Part shown: in pieces, positions 25,620 through 34,136 of the stretch
Position numbering within the stretch: the stretch's first letter is position 1
How the letters are laid out: the number at the start of each line of letters is the position of its first letter
Source: Streptomyces yatensis
Lineage (GTDB): Bacteria; Actinomycetota; Actinomycetes; Streptomycetales; Streptomycetaceae
Assembly (NCBI RefSeq): GCF_018069625.1
Contig: NZ_CP072941.1
Coordinates: 4,402,001 to 4,466,000, forward strand
DNA length: 64,000 nt
Direction: 5' to 3'
The notes under the pieces: model-generated
What the model was told of the DNA's origin: nothing
What the model saw: only the letters and a program-made list of their open reading frames with translations
Database searches by the model: none
Translations under genes and position numbers: made by a program

Positions 25620-25999
25620 GGCCCCTTCGGGGCACCACCGCACCACCACGTACGACCAGCCCGTCGAACGCACCAGCAGCCCGTCAGCGGGGCGGCGGAG
25701 ACCGTTCCCGGCACCGTCCGGGGCGGAGCGCCACCGTCCGGCTCCGGGCCGCACCGAGCACCACTCACGCTCCACCGACCGCACCGCAGTCCCCACTGAC
25801 CCGGTTCGGGAGCCGCTGAAGCGCGCGGGGTGGTGGGACGGCCGATTTGGACGACCGGCCGTCCCGCCGCCCCGCGCGCGCGTTCGTCCACCGTGGTGCG
25901 GCCGCCTTTGTGCGGCCATTTCCCAGCGCGCCCCCGTCCGGTAGTGGCAGGCTGCTGAACAGCAGAAATCAGCAGCACGAAGCCGGAGGTGCACGTCCT
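25620..25999. other. Intergenic region before the XRE regulator
   Basis: This 380-bp stretch has no gene that I can support. An in-frame ATG at 25847 would extend the XRE regulator but lacks a ribosome site and lies inside the hairpin described separately. The promoter of the regulator probably lies at 25885-25980. Confidence 0.5.
25821..25879 (+). terminator. 24-bp stem hairpin terminator
   Basis: GCGCGCGGGG (25821-25830) pairs with CCCCGCGCGC (25870-25879), and GGGACGGCCG (25835-25844) with CGGCCGTCCC (25856-25865). The four bases between (TGGT/GCCG) can pair with G-U wobbles, so the RNA stem is about 24 bp with an 11-nt loop. It lies 200 bp after the GPP34 gene and before the XRE gene. 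Confidence 0.65.
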
Positions 26000-26893
26000 G
26001 TGACATCGAACGTCGGCCCCACTGTCCGGCGACGCCGGTTGGGCCAGGAGCTGCGCAGACTCCGCCAGGAGAAAGGCATGACGGCGGAGGAGGTGGCGGA
26101 GGAGCTGATGGTCTCCCAGTCGAAGATCAGCCGACTGGAGAACGGGCGCCGCAGCATCAGTCAGCGCGATGTGCGCGACCTGTGCCGCACCTACAAGGTG
26201 GAGGACAAGGCGCTGGTCGATTCCCTGATGCAAATGGCGAAGGAGTCGCGCCAGCAGGGTTGGTGGAACGCCTTCGGCGATGTGCCGTACAGCGTCTACA
26301 TCGGATTCGAGACGGACGCGGCGTCCCTGCGGGTCTATGAACCCCAGGTGCTCCCCGGCCTCTTGCAGACACCGGACTACGCGGAGGCGGTGATCAGCGG
26401 CGCCCTCCCGGAGGCCCCGCAGGACCAGATCGCCCAGCGGGTCCAGGTCCGGCTCAGGCGCCAGGAGCGGATCACCGATCCGCTGGCCCCGCTGCGGCTG
26501 TGGGCGGTCGTGGACGAGGCGGCGATGCGCCGGGTGGTCGGCAACTCGAAGATCATGAGCGATCAGCTGGACTATCTGGTCCGGATGAGCCACGAGCCCC
26601 ATGTGACGGTCCAGGCGCTTCCGTTCGACATGGGGTCGCATCCGGGGATGAGCGGGCAGTTCACCATCCTGGAGTTCTCGGACGAGTCGGACACCAGCGT
26701 CGTCTATCTGGAGGGCGTGACCAGCGACCTGTATCTGGAGAAGCTCAGCGATGTGCAGAGCTACAGCATGATGTACGAGCATCTGCGGGCCCAGGCGCTG
26801 AACGCGGATCAGAGCCGCCAGTTCATCACCGAGATGGCCCAGGAGCACGCCCGTCGGCACCAGGAGGAGGGCGAGGCCGCCCCGGCGGACTGA
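26000..26893 (+). CDS. XRE helix-turn-helix regulator with DUF5753 domain
   Basis: A 297-residue protein. The N-terminal helix-turn-helix is clear: LGQELRRLRQEKGMTAEEVAEEL, then SQSKISRLENGRRSISQRDV (about residues 12-58). The C-terminal 190 residues are the DUF5753 (Scr1-type) domain, recognisable by YEPQVLPGLLQTPDYAEAVI and later FTILEFSDESDTSVVYLEG. Streptomyces genomes hold dozens of such regulators, each usually with a DUF397 gene next to it, as here. The start is GTG 26000, with GGAGG 10 nt upstream. Such pairs influence antibiotic production and development. Specific targets are unknown. Confidence 0.9.
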   Translation: MTSNVGPTVRRRRLGQELRRLRQEKGMTAEEVAEELMVSQSKISRLENGRRSISQRDVRDLCRTYKVEDKALVDSLMQMAKESRQQGWWNAFGDVPYSVYIGFETDAASLRVYEPQVLPGLLQTPDYAEAVISGALPEAPQDQIAQRVQVRLRRQERITDPLAPLRLWAVVDEAAMRRVVGNSKIMSDQLDYLVRMSHEPHVTVQALPFDMGSHPGMSGQFTILEFSDESDTSVVYLEGVTSDLYLEKLSDVQSYSMMYEHLRAQALNADQSRQFITEMAQEHARRHQEEGEAAPAD

Positions 26894-27086
26894 GGGAGGA
26901 CGGGAACGCTCCGGCGCGAGGGATGAGGGGCGGAAGATACACCTCCGCACCGTGTTGCGGAAGGGGCCACGGGAATATGCCATCCGGTCGAGTGAATGGC
27001 CCGCTTTCCGGACGATGTTGCCGAGTAACGTCGGTGACGCCTCCAAACGGGGGTGGGTCTCATCGACAAAACGCATCGGAGCAATC

Positions 27087-27296
27087 GTGTCCATTCAGCA
27101 GGGAAAGACGAGCATGTGGGTGAAATCCTCGTACTCGGCCGGAAACGGCGCTTGCGTGGAAATCTCCTCCCCGGTCACCAGCGAGATCGCCGTGCGCGAT
27201 TCCAAGGACCCCCAGGGACCGACGCTCAGCTTCGCCCCCGCATCGTGGTCGGCCTTTGTGTCCGACGTCAGCCGTGGCGCCTTCGACCTCGGCTGA
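27087..27296 (+). CDS. DUF397 domain small protein
   Basis: A 69-residue DUF397 protein. The family signature WVKSSYSAGNGACVEI is followed by IAVRDSKDPQGPTLSF and ASWSAFVSDV, ending in GAFDLG. The GTG at 27087 has CGGAG 6 nt upstream; an ATG at 27114 is an alternative. It follows the XRE/DUF5753 gene by 193 bp. DUF397 proteins are partners (antisigma- or antitoxin-like) of DUF5753 regulators in actinobacteria. A hairpin follows 62 bp after its stop. Confidence 0.88.
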   Translation: MSIQQGKTSMWVKSSYSAGNGACVEISSPVTSEIAVRDSKDPQGPTLSFAPASWSAFVSDVSRGAFDLG

Positions 27297-27357
27297 TTGA
27301 CCTGACACCCGGCCGCGGCAGCGCGGTCGGCGGCGCAGGGCCGCAAGCCTGTACCCG

Positions 27358-27395
27358 AGCCCTCTCGACCGGTCGCCGTCCCTGCCGAGAGGGCT
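27358..27395. terminator. Hairpin between DUF397 and the convergent EthD-like gene
   Basis: AGCCCTCTCG (27358-27367) and CGAGAGGGCT (27386-27395) form a perfect 10-bp stem with an 18-nt loop. It can terminate the DUF397 gene and the minus-strand gene ending at 27430. Confidence 0.55.
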
Positions 27396-27429
27396 CCAGG
27401 CGTTTCCGGGGCATTCCCGCGTCGCCGCT

Positions 27430-28257
27430 TCAGCGGAGTTCTGCCACGTATTGGTCTGTACCGGGAATCGTCGGAATGAACGGCGCCATGAATTCCACCC
27501 GGCCCCGACCTGCATCGGCCACCTCACCGTCGAGACCGGTGAAACAGCGCTCCCAGCATTCCCGGGGATCGGACTGCAGGAACCAGAGCAGCGTCAGCCG
27601 GGTGTCGACCCCCTCGACCTGCCGCACATACGCCATCCGGTCCGAGGGCAGCGGGGTCGGCCGGAAGACCGTGACCATCGCGGCGGGCGAGCCCGCGAGC
27701 CGGCGCGGCAGATGTCTGGATCGGAGCCACGCGAGCAGTTCCTCCCGCTGCTCGGGGCCCTCGGTCTCGATCACCTCCAGCGCCAGCCCGGCGTAGGGGT
27801 GGTCCAGCGCGTGGTGATCGCGCGGACCTGCCGCCCCGTCCCGGTAGACGGTCGCCTCGTGGTCCTGGAAGGCCGTGAAGACATGCGTACGGTCCTGGTA
27901 GACCCGCCCGTCCCGGAGCAGCCGCTTGTTGATCCCGACCGTCCACCGCATATGGTCCGCGTAGCGCCCCTCGGTGAGCCAGTAGACGGAGAGGTAGCAG
28001 CCGGCGGTCACCGGTCGGGCGATCGCCGACTTCTCCGGATAGCGCAGCAGTTGCAGTTCGCGGGTGGCGACCCAGCGGCGGCCCGCGTAGATCCACGGCA
28101 TGGCCATCGCGCCCGCGATGAAGTGGTCGTCCTCGTACCAGCGGTTGTAGGCGTACTCATGGCCCGGATGCGGCTCGACCATCGTGATCAGGGCATGCCC
28201 CGGGCGCACTCCGTACGGGCCGACGGAGGCCAGTTCCGCGTACGCGTCACTTGTCAT
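27430..28257 (-). CDS. EthD-like/dimeric alpha-beta barrel family protein of unknown function
   Basis: A 275-residue protein that I do not recognise as a named family. It seems to hold two ferredoxin-like halves: residues 22-120 (ALITMVEPHPGHEYAYNRWYEDDHF) and 150-265 (LALEVIETEGPEQREELLAWLRSRH), as in EthD-like and related dimeric alpha/beta barrel proteins. Such proteins often accompany oxygenases and dehydrogenases in catabolic clusters. The ATG at 28257 has a GGGGGG stretch just upstream. It is divergent from an SDR gene, with a perfect 15-bp palindrome 15 bp before its start, shared with the catabolic genes at 44-64 kb. A role in that pathway is inferred. Confidence 0.6.
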   Translation of the reverse strand: MTSDAYAELASVGPYGVRPGHALITMVEPHPGHEYAYNRWYEDDHFIAGAMAMPWIYAGRRWVATRELQLLRYPEKSAIARPVTAGCYLSVYWLTEGRYADHMRWTVGINKRLLRDGRVYQDRTHVFTAFQDHEATVYRDGAAGPRDHHALDHPYAGLALEVIETEGPEQREELLAWLRSRHLPRRLAGSPAAMVTVFRPTPLPSDRMAYVRQVEGVDTRLTLLWFLQSDPRECWERCFTGLDGEVADAGRGRVEFMAPFIPTIPGTDQYVAELR

Positions 28258-28272
28258 GCCCCCCAGGTTTAG

Positions 28273-28287
28273 CTGACGAGACGTCAG
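28273..28287. promoter_or_regulatory. Shared operator, site A: CTGACGAGACGTCAG
   Basis: A perfect 6-3-6 palindrome 15 bp before the EthD-like gene and 155 bp before the divergent SDR gene. The same consensus CTGACGNNNCGTCAG is found at four other promoters in the window (48137, 50046, 52694, 61169). Confidence 0.75.
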
Positions 28288-28410
28288 TTGGGGAGGGGGC
28301 TGTCGGTATCAAGTGCGCGGAATCGGACGGCGGCCGTACGGCCGGGACTCGCCTTCCGCCGGAGCCCGACCGCTGCCGCGCTCTGGCCATCTGAGGGCCA
28401 CAACCCTAAT

Positions 28411-28425
28411 CTGACGCGACGCCGG
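28411..28425. promoter_or_regulatory. Degenerate second copy of the shared operator
   Basis: CTGACGCGACGCCGG keeps a full CTGACG half-site but has two mismatches in the other half. It lies 17 bp before the SDR start, so each divergent gene would have a site next to its start codon. Confidence 0.35.
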
Positions 28426-28442
28426 ACACGGGAGGTGCCGCC

Positions 28443-29225
28443 ATGCCGCTGCAGGGCAAGACCGTCGTCGTCTCCGGGGTCGGGCCCGGGCTGGGGGCCC
28501 GGGTGGTGGCCGCGTGCGTCCGGGACGGGGCGCGGGTGGTGATGGGGGCGCGGACCGAGGAGCGGCTGCGGAAGGTGGCGGAGGAGGTCGATCCGGGCGG
28601 TGGGCGCACCGCCTGGCGGCCGACCGACATCGCCGACGAGGAGCAGTGCGAGGCCCTCGCCGCGCTCGCCGCGGACCGCTTCGGCCGGATCGACGCCGTC
28701 GTCCATGTGGCCGCGCTGGACAGCCACTTCGGCGGCCTCGAGGACGCCGACTTCACGTCCTGGGCCGAAGTGGTGGACATCAATCTGTTCGGGACGCTGC
28801 GGATGACCCGCGCCTGCCTGCCCGCGCTCAAACGGAACGGCGGCTCGGTCGTGCTGATCGGCACCCAGTCGTCCTCCGCCGCCCCCACCAGGGTGCGCCA
28901 GACCGCGTACGCCGCCTCCAAGGGCGCGCTGACCTCCACCATGTACGCGCTCGCGCGCGAACTGGGTCCGCACCGGATACGGGTCAACACCGTGCAGCCC
29001 GGCTGGATGTGGGGGCCGCCGGTGCGCGCGTATGTGGCCTTCACGGCGCAGACCGAAGGGGTGAGCGAGGCCGAGGTGCTGGCCCGGCTCACAAACGCGA
29101 TGGCCCTGCCCGAGCTGGCGACGGACGGGGATGTGGCGGAGGCCGCGGTGTTCCTGGCCTCCGACCGGGCCCGGGCGATCACCGGACAGTCGCTGCTGGT
29201 GAACGCCGGTGAGCTGATGCGTTAG
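28443..29225 (+). CDS. SDR family oxidoreductase
   Basis: A 260-residue short-chain dehydrogenase. The cofactor loop is GVGPGLGARV near the N-terminus, and the catalytic YAASKGAL supplies Tyr and Lys. IGTQSSS provides the catalytic serine region, followed by RVNTVQPGWMWG and the C-terminal VFLASDRARAITGQSLLVNAGE, all standard for classical SDRs. It would oxidise or reduce an alcohol/ketone with NAD(P). The ATG at 28443 has GGAGG 6 nt upstream. The divergent promoter carries shared-operator sites, which links it to the LLM/FadD genes at 44-64 kb. Confidence 0.9.
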   Translation: MPLQGKTVVVSGVGPGLGARVVAACVRDGARVVMGARTEERLRKVAEEVDPGGGRTAWRPTDIADEEQCEALAALAADRFGRIDAVVHVAALDSHFGGLEDADFTSWAEVVDINLFGTLRMTRACLPALKRNGGSVVLIGTQSSSAAPTRVRQTAYAASKGALTSTMYALARELGPHRIRVNTVQPGWMWGPPVRAYVAFTAQTEGVSEAEVLARLTNAMALPELATDGDVAEAAVFLASDRARAITGQSLLVNAGELMR

Positions 29226-29538
29226 CGCGACTCCTGTCCGGCCTTTCGGGATCCCGCTCCCGTACGACCCATCGATCGGTGGGCGTGCGTCTGACGAAGT
29301 GCCCGCTCATCGTGGGTTCACGAGCATGCGAACGACAACGCCCCGTCAGGTCAAGAAAGAGTAAATTCGTTCTTCTTTCTGATCTGTGTTCACACTCGTG
29401 ACCCTTAGAACCCTTGACCGGTCACCCGAACGAGCGGTTCAATCCCGGAAGTACCCCGCTCCCGCTCGGGGGAACCGCCCATGACGAACGTCGCGGCGAA
29501 GTGCGCACCCGTTCATATGGCGGACCCCTGGAGGGGAC
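29226..29538. other. Promoter region of the sodium:solute symporter
   Basis: No gene is supported in this 313-bp gap. It has an AT-rich core for this genome with an inverted repeat AGAAAGA-13 nt-TCTTTCT (29354-29380). A perfect 10-bp palindrome TGACCGGTCA (29415-29424) overlaps a likely promoter, TTGACC at 29414-29419 and TTCAAT at 29438-29443 (18-bp spacer). A palindrome over the -35 suggests repression. Confidence 0.5.
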
Positions 29539-31110
29539 ATGAACAGTCTCGACTGGGTTGTACTCATCGGCTACTTCGGTGTCATGGTCGGCATCGGCCT
29601 CTGGTCGCACAAGCGCGTGGACAACGTCAGCGACTTCTTCACGGCCGGCGGCAAGATGCCCTGGTGGCTGTCCGGCATCTCGCACCACATGTCCGGCTAC
29701 AGCGCGGTGATGTTCACGGGATACGCGGCCATCGCCTACCAATACGGCATCACTTCCTATGTCACCTGGTCCTTTCCGATCGCCATCGGCATCGCGATCG
29801 GCGCCAACCTCTTCGCTCCGCGCCTCAACCGGGTGCGCAGCAAGCTGAAGGTGGCCTCACCGCTCGAATACCTGAAGAACCGCTACAACCTCCCCACCCA
29901 GCAGGCGCTGGCCTGGTCCGGGGTGCTGTTGAAGATCGTCGACGTGGGTGCCAAGTGGGCGGCCATCGCCACCCTGTTGTCCATCTTCACCGGCGTCTCG
30001 CTCAACCAGGGCATCCTGATCACGGGCGTGGTCACCGCCATCTACTGCACGGTGGGCGGGCTGTGGGCCGACGCGCTCACCGAACTCGGCCAGTTCATCA
30101 TCCAGCTCATCGCGGGCATCGCGATGCTGATCGCGGTCCTCAACGAGCTGGACGGCTTCTCCACCTTCTGGACCGTCTGGGACGACCTCCCCAGCAGCCA
30201 CCACGAGCCGACCGTCGGCCCGTACACCCTGACCTTCCTGCTCGCCTACCTCTTCATCAAGACCTTCGAGTACAACGGCGGCATGTGGAACCAGGCGCAG
30301 CGCTACATGGCGACCGACAGCGCCCACTCCGCCAGGCGTTCGGCCCGTCTGTCGGCCGTCCTGTGGTTCGTGTGGCCGCTGGTCCTGTTCTTCCCCATGT
30401 GGGTCGCGCCCCTGATCATCAAGACGGACAAGCCCGCCGACTCCTACGCCGAGATGGCCGAGCACCTGCTGCCGCACGGTCTGCTGGGGCTGGTGATCGT
30501 CGGCTTCTTCTCGCACACCATGGCAATGTGCTCCTCGGACGCCAACGCGATCGCGGCCGTGGTGACGCGGGACATCATGCCCGCGATCTTCAAGTCGGTC
30601 CGGGAATGGTCCACCCGTACCGGGCTGCTCGCCGCCCGCTACACCACGCTGCTCTTCCTCGCCCTGTCCATGGCCATCGCCACCCAGGTCAACTCGGACT
30701 TCTTCGGGGACATCATCACCGTGGTGATCAAGTGGGTCGCCGGGCTGATGGGGCCGATCGCGATCCCGCTGATGCTGGGCATGCTGCGCGCCTTCCGCAA
30801 GTCCGGCCCGACGGCGGCCCTGGCCAGCTGGGCGCTCGGTCTGATCGCCTTCTACCTGGTCAACTACCCGATCAACGACGCGATCGACGGTGGCGTGAAC
30901 CTGGAGTACCAGATCTCCATCCCGCTCGCGGTCTCGCTCGTGCTCTACATCGTCATCGGCTACATCAAGCCGGAGGACACCCCGGAGCGCGATGCCATCC
31001 TCGCCTCGCTCAACTCGGATGACGACGGGCCGGGTTCAGCGAGTGCCGCACTGTCGGAGCCCGAGCAGGGCGCGACCGGCCAGAAGTCGGTCGCGGGCGC
31101 CACGGACTGA
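29539..31110 (+). CDS. Sodium:solute symporter family protein
   Basis: A 523-residue transporter of the SSS family with about 13 TM helices. It starts DWVVLIGYFGVMVGIGLW, continues with the family FFTAGGKMPWWLSGISHHMSGYSAVMF segment and has a hydrophilic C-terminal tail after about residue 480. Members import sugars, amino acids or carboxylates with sodium. The substrate is unknown. The protein conserves the unwound TM1 region typical of SGLT-type carriers. The ATG at 29539 follows GGAGGGG. It is monocistronic, bounded by a promoter palindrome upstream and a strong hairpin downstream. Confidence 0.88.
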   Translation: MNSLDWVVLIGYFGVMVGIGLWSHKRVDNVSDFFTAGGKMPWWLSGISHHMSGYSAVMFTGYAAIAYQYGITSYVTWSFPIAIGIAIGANLFAPRLNRVRSKLKVASPLEYLKNRYNLPTQQALAWSGVLLKIVDVGAKWAAIATLLSIFTGVSLNQGILITGVVTAIYCTVGGLWADALTELGQFIIQLIAGIAMLIAVLNELDGFSTFWTVWDDLPSSHHEPTVGPYTLTFLLAYLFIKTFEYNGGMWNQAQRYMATDSAHSARRSARLSAVLWFVWPLVLFFPMWVAPLIIKTDKPADSYAEMAEHLLPHGLLGLVIVGFFSHTMAMCSSDANAIAAVVTRDIMPAIFKSVREWSTRTGLLAARYTTLLFLALSMAIATQVNSDFFGDIITVVIKWVAGLMGPIAIPLMLGMLRAFRKSGPTAALASWALGLIAFYLVNYPINDAIDGGVNLEYQISIPLAVSLVLYIVIGYIKPEDTPERDAILASLNSDDDGPGSASAALSEPEQGATGQKSVAGATD

Positions 31111-31423
31111 CGCCCTCCGCACGGCGGCCACGATCCGGGCCGCCGGTCATCTCCCATCGCGGGGTGACCGGCGGCCCGGTTCCGTCTATTCCGCCTTACG
31201 GCCGGACCGCCTCCGGCGGCGGGGCGGAAGTGGAACGTGGTGCGGGAGTGACGATCGGGAGATCCACGCTGTCCAGGCAATCTCTCCTCCACCTGCCGTC
31301 CACATCCGGAACGTACGATGGGCGGCCGTCCGAGCCGACCGCCCCCGACCGCACGACCCCCGGACCCCGATTCGTCGACCCGCCCCGGCCGAGTCGCGGT
31401 CCCCAGGGACCTCTGGAGCCCCC
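31111..31423. other. Intergenic region between symporter and GT87 genes
   Basis: A 313-bp gap with no supported gene. It starts with the symporter terminator (31137-31177). The remaining 245 bp presumably hold the GT87 promoter; I see no convincing -35/-10 pair or repeat. Confidence 0.5.
31137..31177 (+). terminator. Terminator hairpin after the symporter
   Basis: GGGCCGCCGGTCA (31137-31149) and TGACCGGCGGCCC (31165-31177) form a perfect 13-bp stem with a 15-nt loop, 26 bp after the symporter stop. Confidence 0.7.
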
Positions 31424-32845
31424 GTGACCGCCACACAGACGATCACCGACTCCCGGATCCACCGGGCCCGCGCCTTCGTACTGCGCCGGCCGGTGCTGTG
31501 TGCGGCGGTCTTCTGTCTGCTCTCCTTCACCGGATTCTGGATCGCACAGCGGGCCGCCCAGGTGTCGATGGTCGATCTGCTGGTCTATCGCGCCGAGGGA
31601 TGGACCGTACGCAAGGCCCAGGATCTGTACGACATGCGGGCGACCCAGCACAATCTCCCCAATACCTATCCGCCGTTCGCGGCGCTGGTCTTCACCCCGC
31701 TGACCGTGCCGGCCACGGGCGTCCTGCGGGCCTTCGGGACGGCCGTCAACCTCGGCCTGATGGTCGCCGTGGCCCATCTGTCGCTGCGGCTGGTCGATCC
31801 ACCCGCCCGGGTGCCGCGACCGGCCGCCGTCCTGGCCCTGGCCGCCGTCGCGGTGTGGTGTGAGCCGGTGTGGACGACCCTGCGCTACGGGCAGATCAAT
31901 CTGCTGGTCACGGCGCTGGTGCTGGGGGATCTGACCCGCCGGGCGGGCCACCGCTGGGCCGGGGTCGGGACGGGCATCGCCACCGGGATCAAGCTGACCC
32001 CGGGGCTCTTCGTGGTCTTCCTGGGGCTCGCCGGACTGTTCCTCGGCCTCCGTCGGCTGTGGGCGGCCGGGGCGGTCCGGAGGCGAGGCGAGCCCGGCGG
32101 CGGACCGCCGGGGCGGCGCTTCTGGAACGACCATCTGCGGCGCGCGGCCGTCGCGACCGCCGCCTTCGCCCTTACGGTCGCGTTCTCGGCCCTGGCGCTG
32201 CCGCATGACTCCCGGCGCTTCTGGACCGAGGTCCTCTTCGCGACCGACCGCCCCGGCGATGTCGAGGGCGCGGGCAACCAGAACCTCAAGGGCGCGCTCG
32301 CCCGCGTCCTGCACACCCCCGACCCGGGCATGTGGTGGCTCATGGCGGCCGCGCTGGTCGGCTGTGTGGGCCTGGCCACGGCGGTCGCGGCCCAGCTGAC
32401 CGACGAGAGCCGGCTGCCGAACGCCCGCGCCTGGGCCGCCCTGACCTGCGCGGTGACCGCCCTCATGGTCAGCCCGGTCTCCTGGTCGCACCACTGGGTG
32501 TGGGCCGTCCCGATGGTCCTGCTGCTCGCGGTGGAGGCGGTGCGGCGGCGCACGGCGGGCTGGACGGCCTGGACGGTGGTGACCGGGCTGCTGTTCTGCT
32601 CCTTCATGGTCTGGTACGCGCCCCACAGCAGGCCGACCCGGGTGGAGCTCCACCAGAACCCCGCCCAGATGCTCCTCACCGCCGTCTATCCGCTGATCGG
32701 CATCGCCTTCCTGGGCGTGGCCGCGTATCTGACCCTGCGCACCGTAAGGCGTCCATGGAAGGGGATCGGGACCGTGGGGCGGCAGTTGGCCACCGCCCCG
32801 GATGCGGCGCGGCGGCGGCCGGAGCGGACCTACGCGCGCGGGTAG
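31424..32845 (+). CDS. GT87 family (alpha-mannosyltransferase-like) membrane protein
   Basis: A 473-residue integral membrane protein with about ten TM helices of the GT-C fold. After TM1 the sequence VSMVDLLVYRAEGW holds the likely catalytic aspartate in the first extracytoplasmic loop, followed by YPPFAALVFTPL, as in GT87 polyprenol-phosphate-mannose-dependent mannosyltransferases (PimE relatives). RYGQINLLVTALVL and SPVSWSHHWVWAVPM are further family-like blocks. It would add mannose or a related sugar to lipid glycans. The GTG at 31424 has GGAG 5 nt upstream. Its 3' end overlaps the convergent hydrolase gene by 16 bp. Confidence 0.82.
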   Translation: MTATQTITDSRIHRARAFVLRRPVLCAAVFCLLSFTGFWIAQRAAQVSMVDLLVYRAEGWTVRKAQDLYDMRATQHNLPNTYPPFAALVFTPLTVPATGVLRAFGTAVNLGLMVAVAHLSLRLVDPPARVPRPAAVLALAAVAVWCEPVWTTLRYGQINLLVTALVLGDLTRRAGHRWAGVGTGIATGIKLTPGLFVVFLGLAGLFLGLRRLWAAGAVRRRGEPGGGPPGRRFWNDHLRRAAVATAAFALTVAFSALALPHDSRRFWTEVLFATDRPGDVEGAGNQNLKGALARVLHTPDPGMWWLMAAALVGCVGLATAVAAQLTDESRLPNARAWAALTCAVTALMVSPVSWSHHWVWAVPMVLLLAVEAVRRRTAGWTAWTVVTGLLFCSFMVWYAPHSRPTRVELHQNPAQMLLTAVYPLIGIAFLGVAAYLTLRTVRRPWKGIGTVGRQLATAPDAARRRPERTYARG

Positions 32846-33954
32846 CGGGTGAGCCAGGCCGGGGAGGAGCTGCCCGGGCCGTGGAGCGCGGGGCCCTGGG
32901 TCATCTCCATCGCGAAGTCGTCGGCCAGCTCCAGGATCGTGCCGCGCCCCTCGACCTCCGCCAGCCAGGCGGGCGGCAGCGCCGTCTCGCCGTGCAGCGC
33001 GCCCAGCAGATTGCCGCAGATGGCCGCCGTGGAGTCGCTGTCCCCGCCGTGGTTGACCGCGAGCAGCAGCCCATGGCGGACGTCCTCGGCGACCAGCGCG
33101 CAGTACAGGCCCATCGCCAGGGCCTCCTCACCGGTCCAGCCCTGGCCCAGGGACGCGACGCGCTCGGGGGTCGGCAGGCCCTGCCGTACGGCGCCCAGCG
33201 CGTACCGCAGCGCGTTGGTGGTCTCCTCGTGGCCGGGGCGGGTGGCCAGATGGGCGAGGGCGCGCTGGACGGCTCCGTCCAGCGCCTCGCCGCGCGCCAG
33301 GCCGTGCACGATGAGGGCGAAGGCACCGGCCGCGAGATAGCCGGTGGGGTGGCCGTGGGTCTGCGCCGCGCATTCGATGGCCAGCTGGAAGACCAGCTGC
33401 GGCTCCCAGCCCACCAGCAGTCCGAAGGGGGCGGAGCGCATCACGGCGCCGCATCCCTTGGAGTCGGGGTTCTTGGGCGCCTCCAGGGTGCCCATGGTGT
33501 CGTCGGCGAGCGCGGTGATACAGGCCCGGCCCGGGGAGCGCTGGGCGTACAGCCACTCCTCGCGGGCCAGCCAGCCGGCGTCCTTACGGCGCTCATCGGG
33601 GCCCCAGTCGCGCTGGGTGGAGTACCAGCGGCGGTGTGCGGAGTGGATGTCGGTGGGCGGATGCCAGGCCCCCGTGTCGCGGCGCACCTGCGCCCGTATC
33701 AGCCCGTCCACCGTGAACAGGGTCATCTGGGTGTCGTCGGTGACCCGTCCGCGACCGCCATAGGCGGGCAGGAAGTCCGTCACACCCTCGGCTCCGTGCG
33801 CCGCCCTGATCTCGTCCAGCGAGGCGAACTCGACGGCCGCCCCCAGCGCGTCCCCGATGGCCCCGCCGAGCAGACAGCCGCGCACCCGGCTGCGGAAGTC
33901 CTGCTGTTCGGCGCGGCCCCATACGCCGGTCGCTGCGCTGGCGGTTGCGGTCAC
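32830..33954 (-). CDS. ADP-ribosylglycohydrolase family protein
   Basis: A 374-residue member of the ARH/DraG family. The di-metal motifs are intact: GAIGDALGA near the N-terminus, TDDTQMTLF, and NHGGDSDSTAAICGNLLGA in the C-terminal third. Such enzymes remove ADP-ribose from arginine or from other substrates, reversing ADP-ribosylation. The substrate is unknown, and no ADP-ribosyltransferase is next to it. The start is GTG 33954. It ends inside the last codons of the convergent GT87 gene, a 16-bp overlap. Confidence 0.9.
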   Translation of the reverse strand: MTATASAATGVWGRAEQQDFRSRVRGCLLGGAIGDALGAAVEFASLDEIRAAHGAEGVTDFLPAYGGRGRVTDDTQMTLFTVDGLIRAQVRRDTGAWHPPTDIHSAHRRWYSTQRDWGPDERRKDAGWLAREEWLYAQRSPGRACITALADDTMGTLEAPKNPDSKGCGAVMRSAPFGLLVGWEPQLVFQLAIECAAQTHGHPTGYLAAGAFALIVHGLARGEALDGAVQRALAHLATRPGHEETTNALRYALGAVRQGLPTPERVASLGQGWTGEEALAMGLYCALVAEDVRHGLLLAVNHGGDSDSTAAICGNLLGALHGETALPPAWLAEVEGRGTILELADDFAMEMTQGPALHGPGSSSPAWLTRYPRA

Positions 33955-34136
33955 GACCTATGCCTCTTTTCTTCGCTGCGTGAATGGCCCTGAACTGTCT
34001 TTGAACTGTAATGGACACCGAATGATCGCCTCTTGGCCGCCGAGGATTGTGAAGGCGTCATCACCGAGAGGACGACGGATGGACGCATTCCGAAAATGCG
34101 AATTCCCTCACCGAATGTCGTATGCGCTCCGGGCCC

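Noticed and set aside
29431..29446. GCGGTTCAATCCCGGA resembles a tRNA T-arm
   Set aside because: No acceptor, D or anticodon arm can be built around it; it fits a promoter -10 better.
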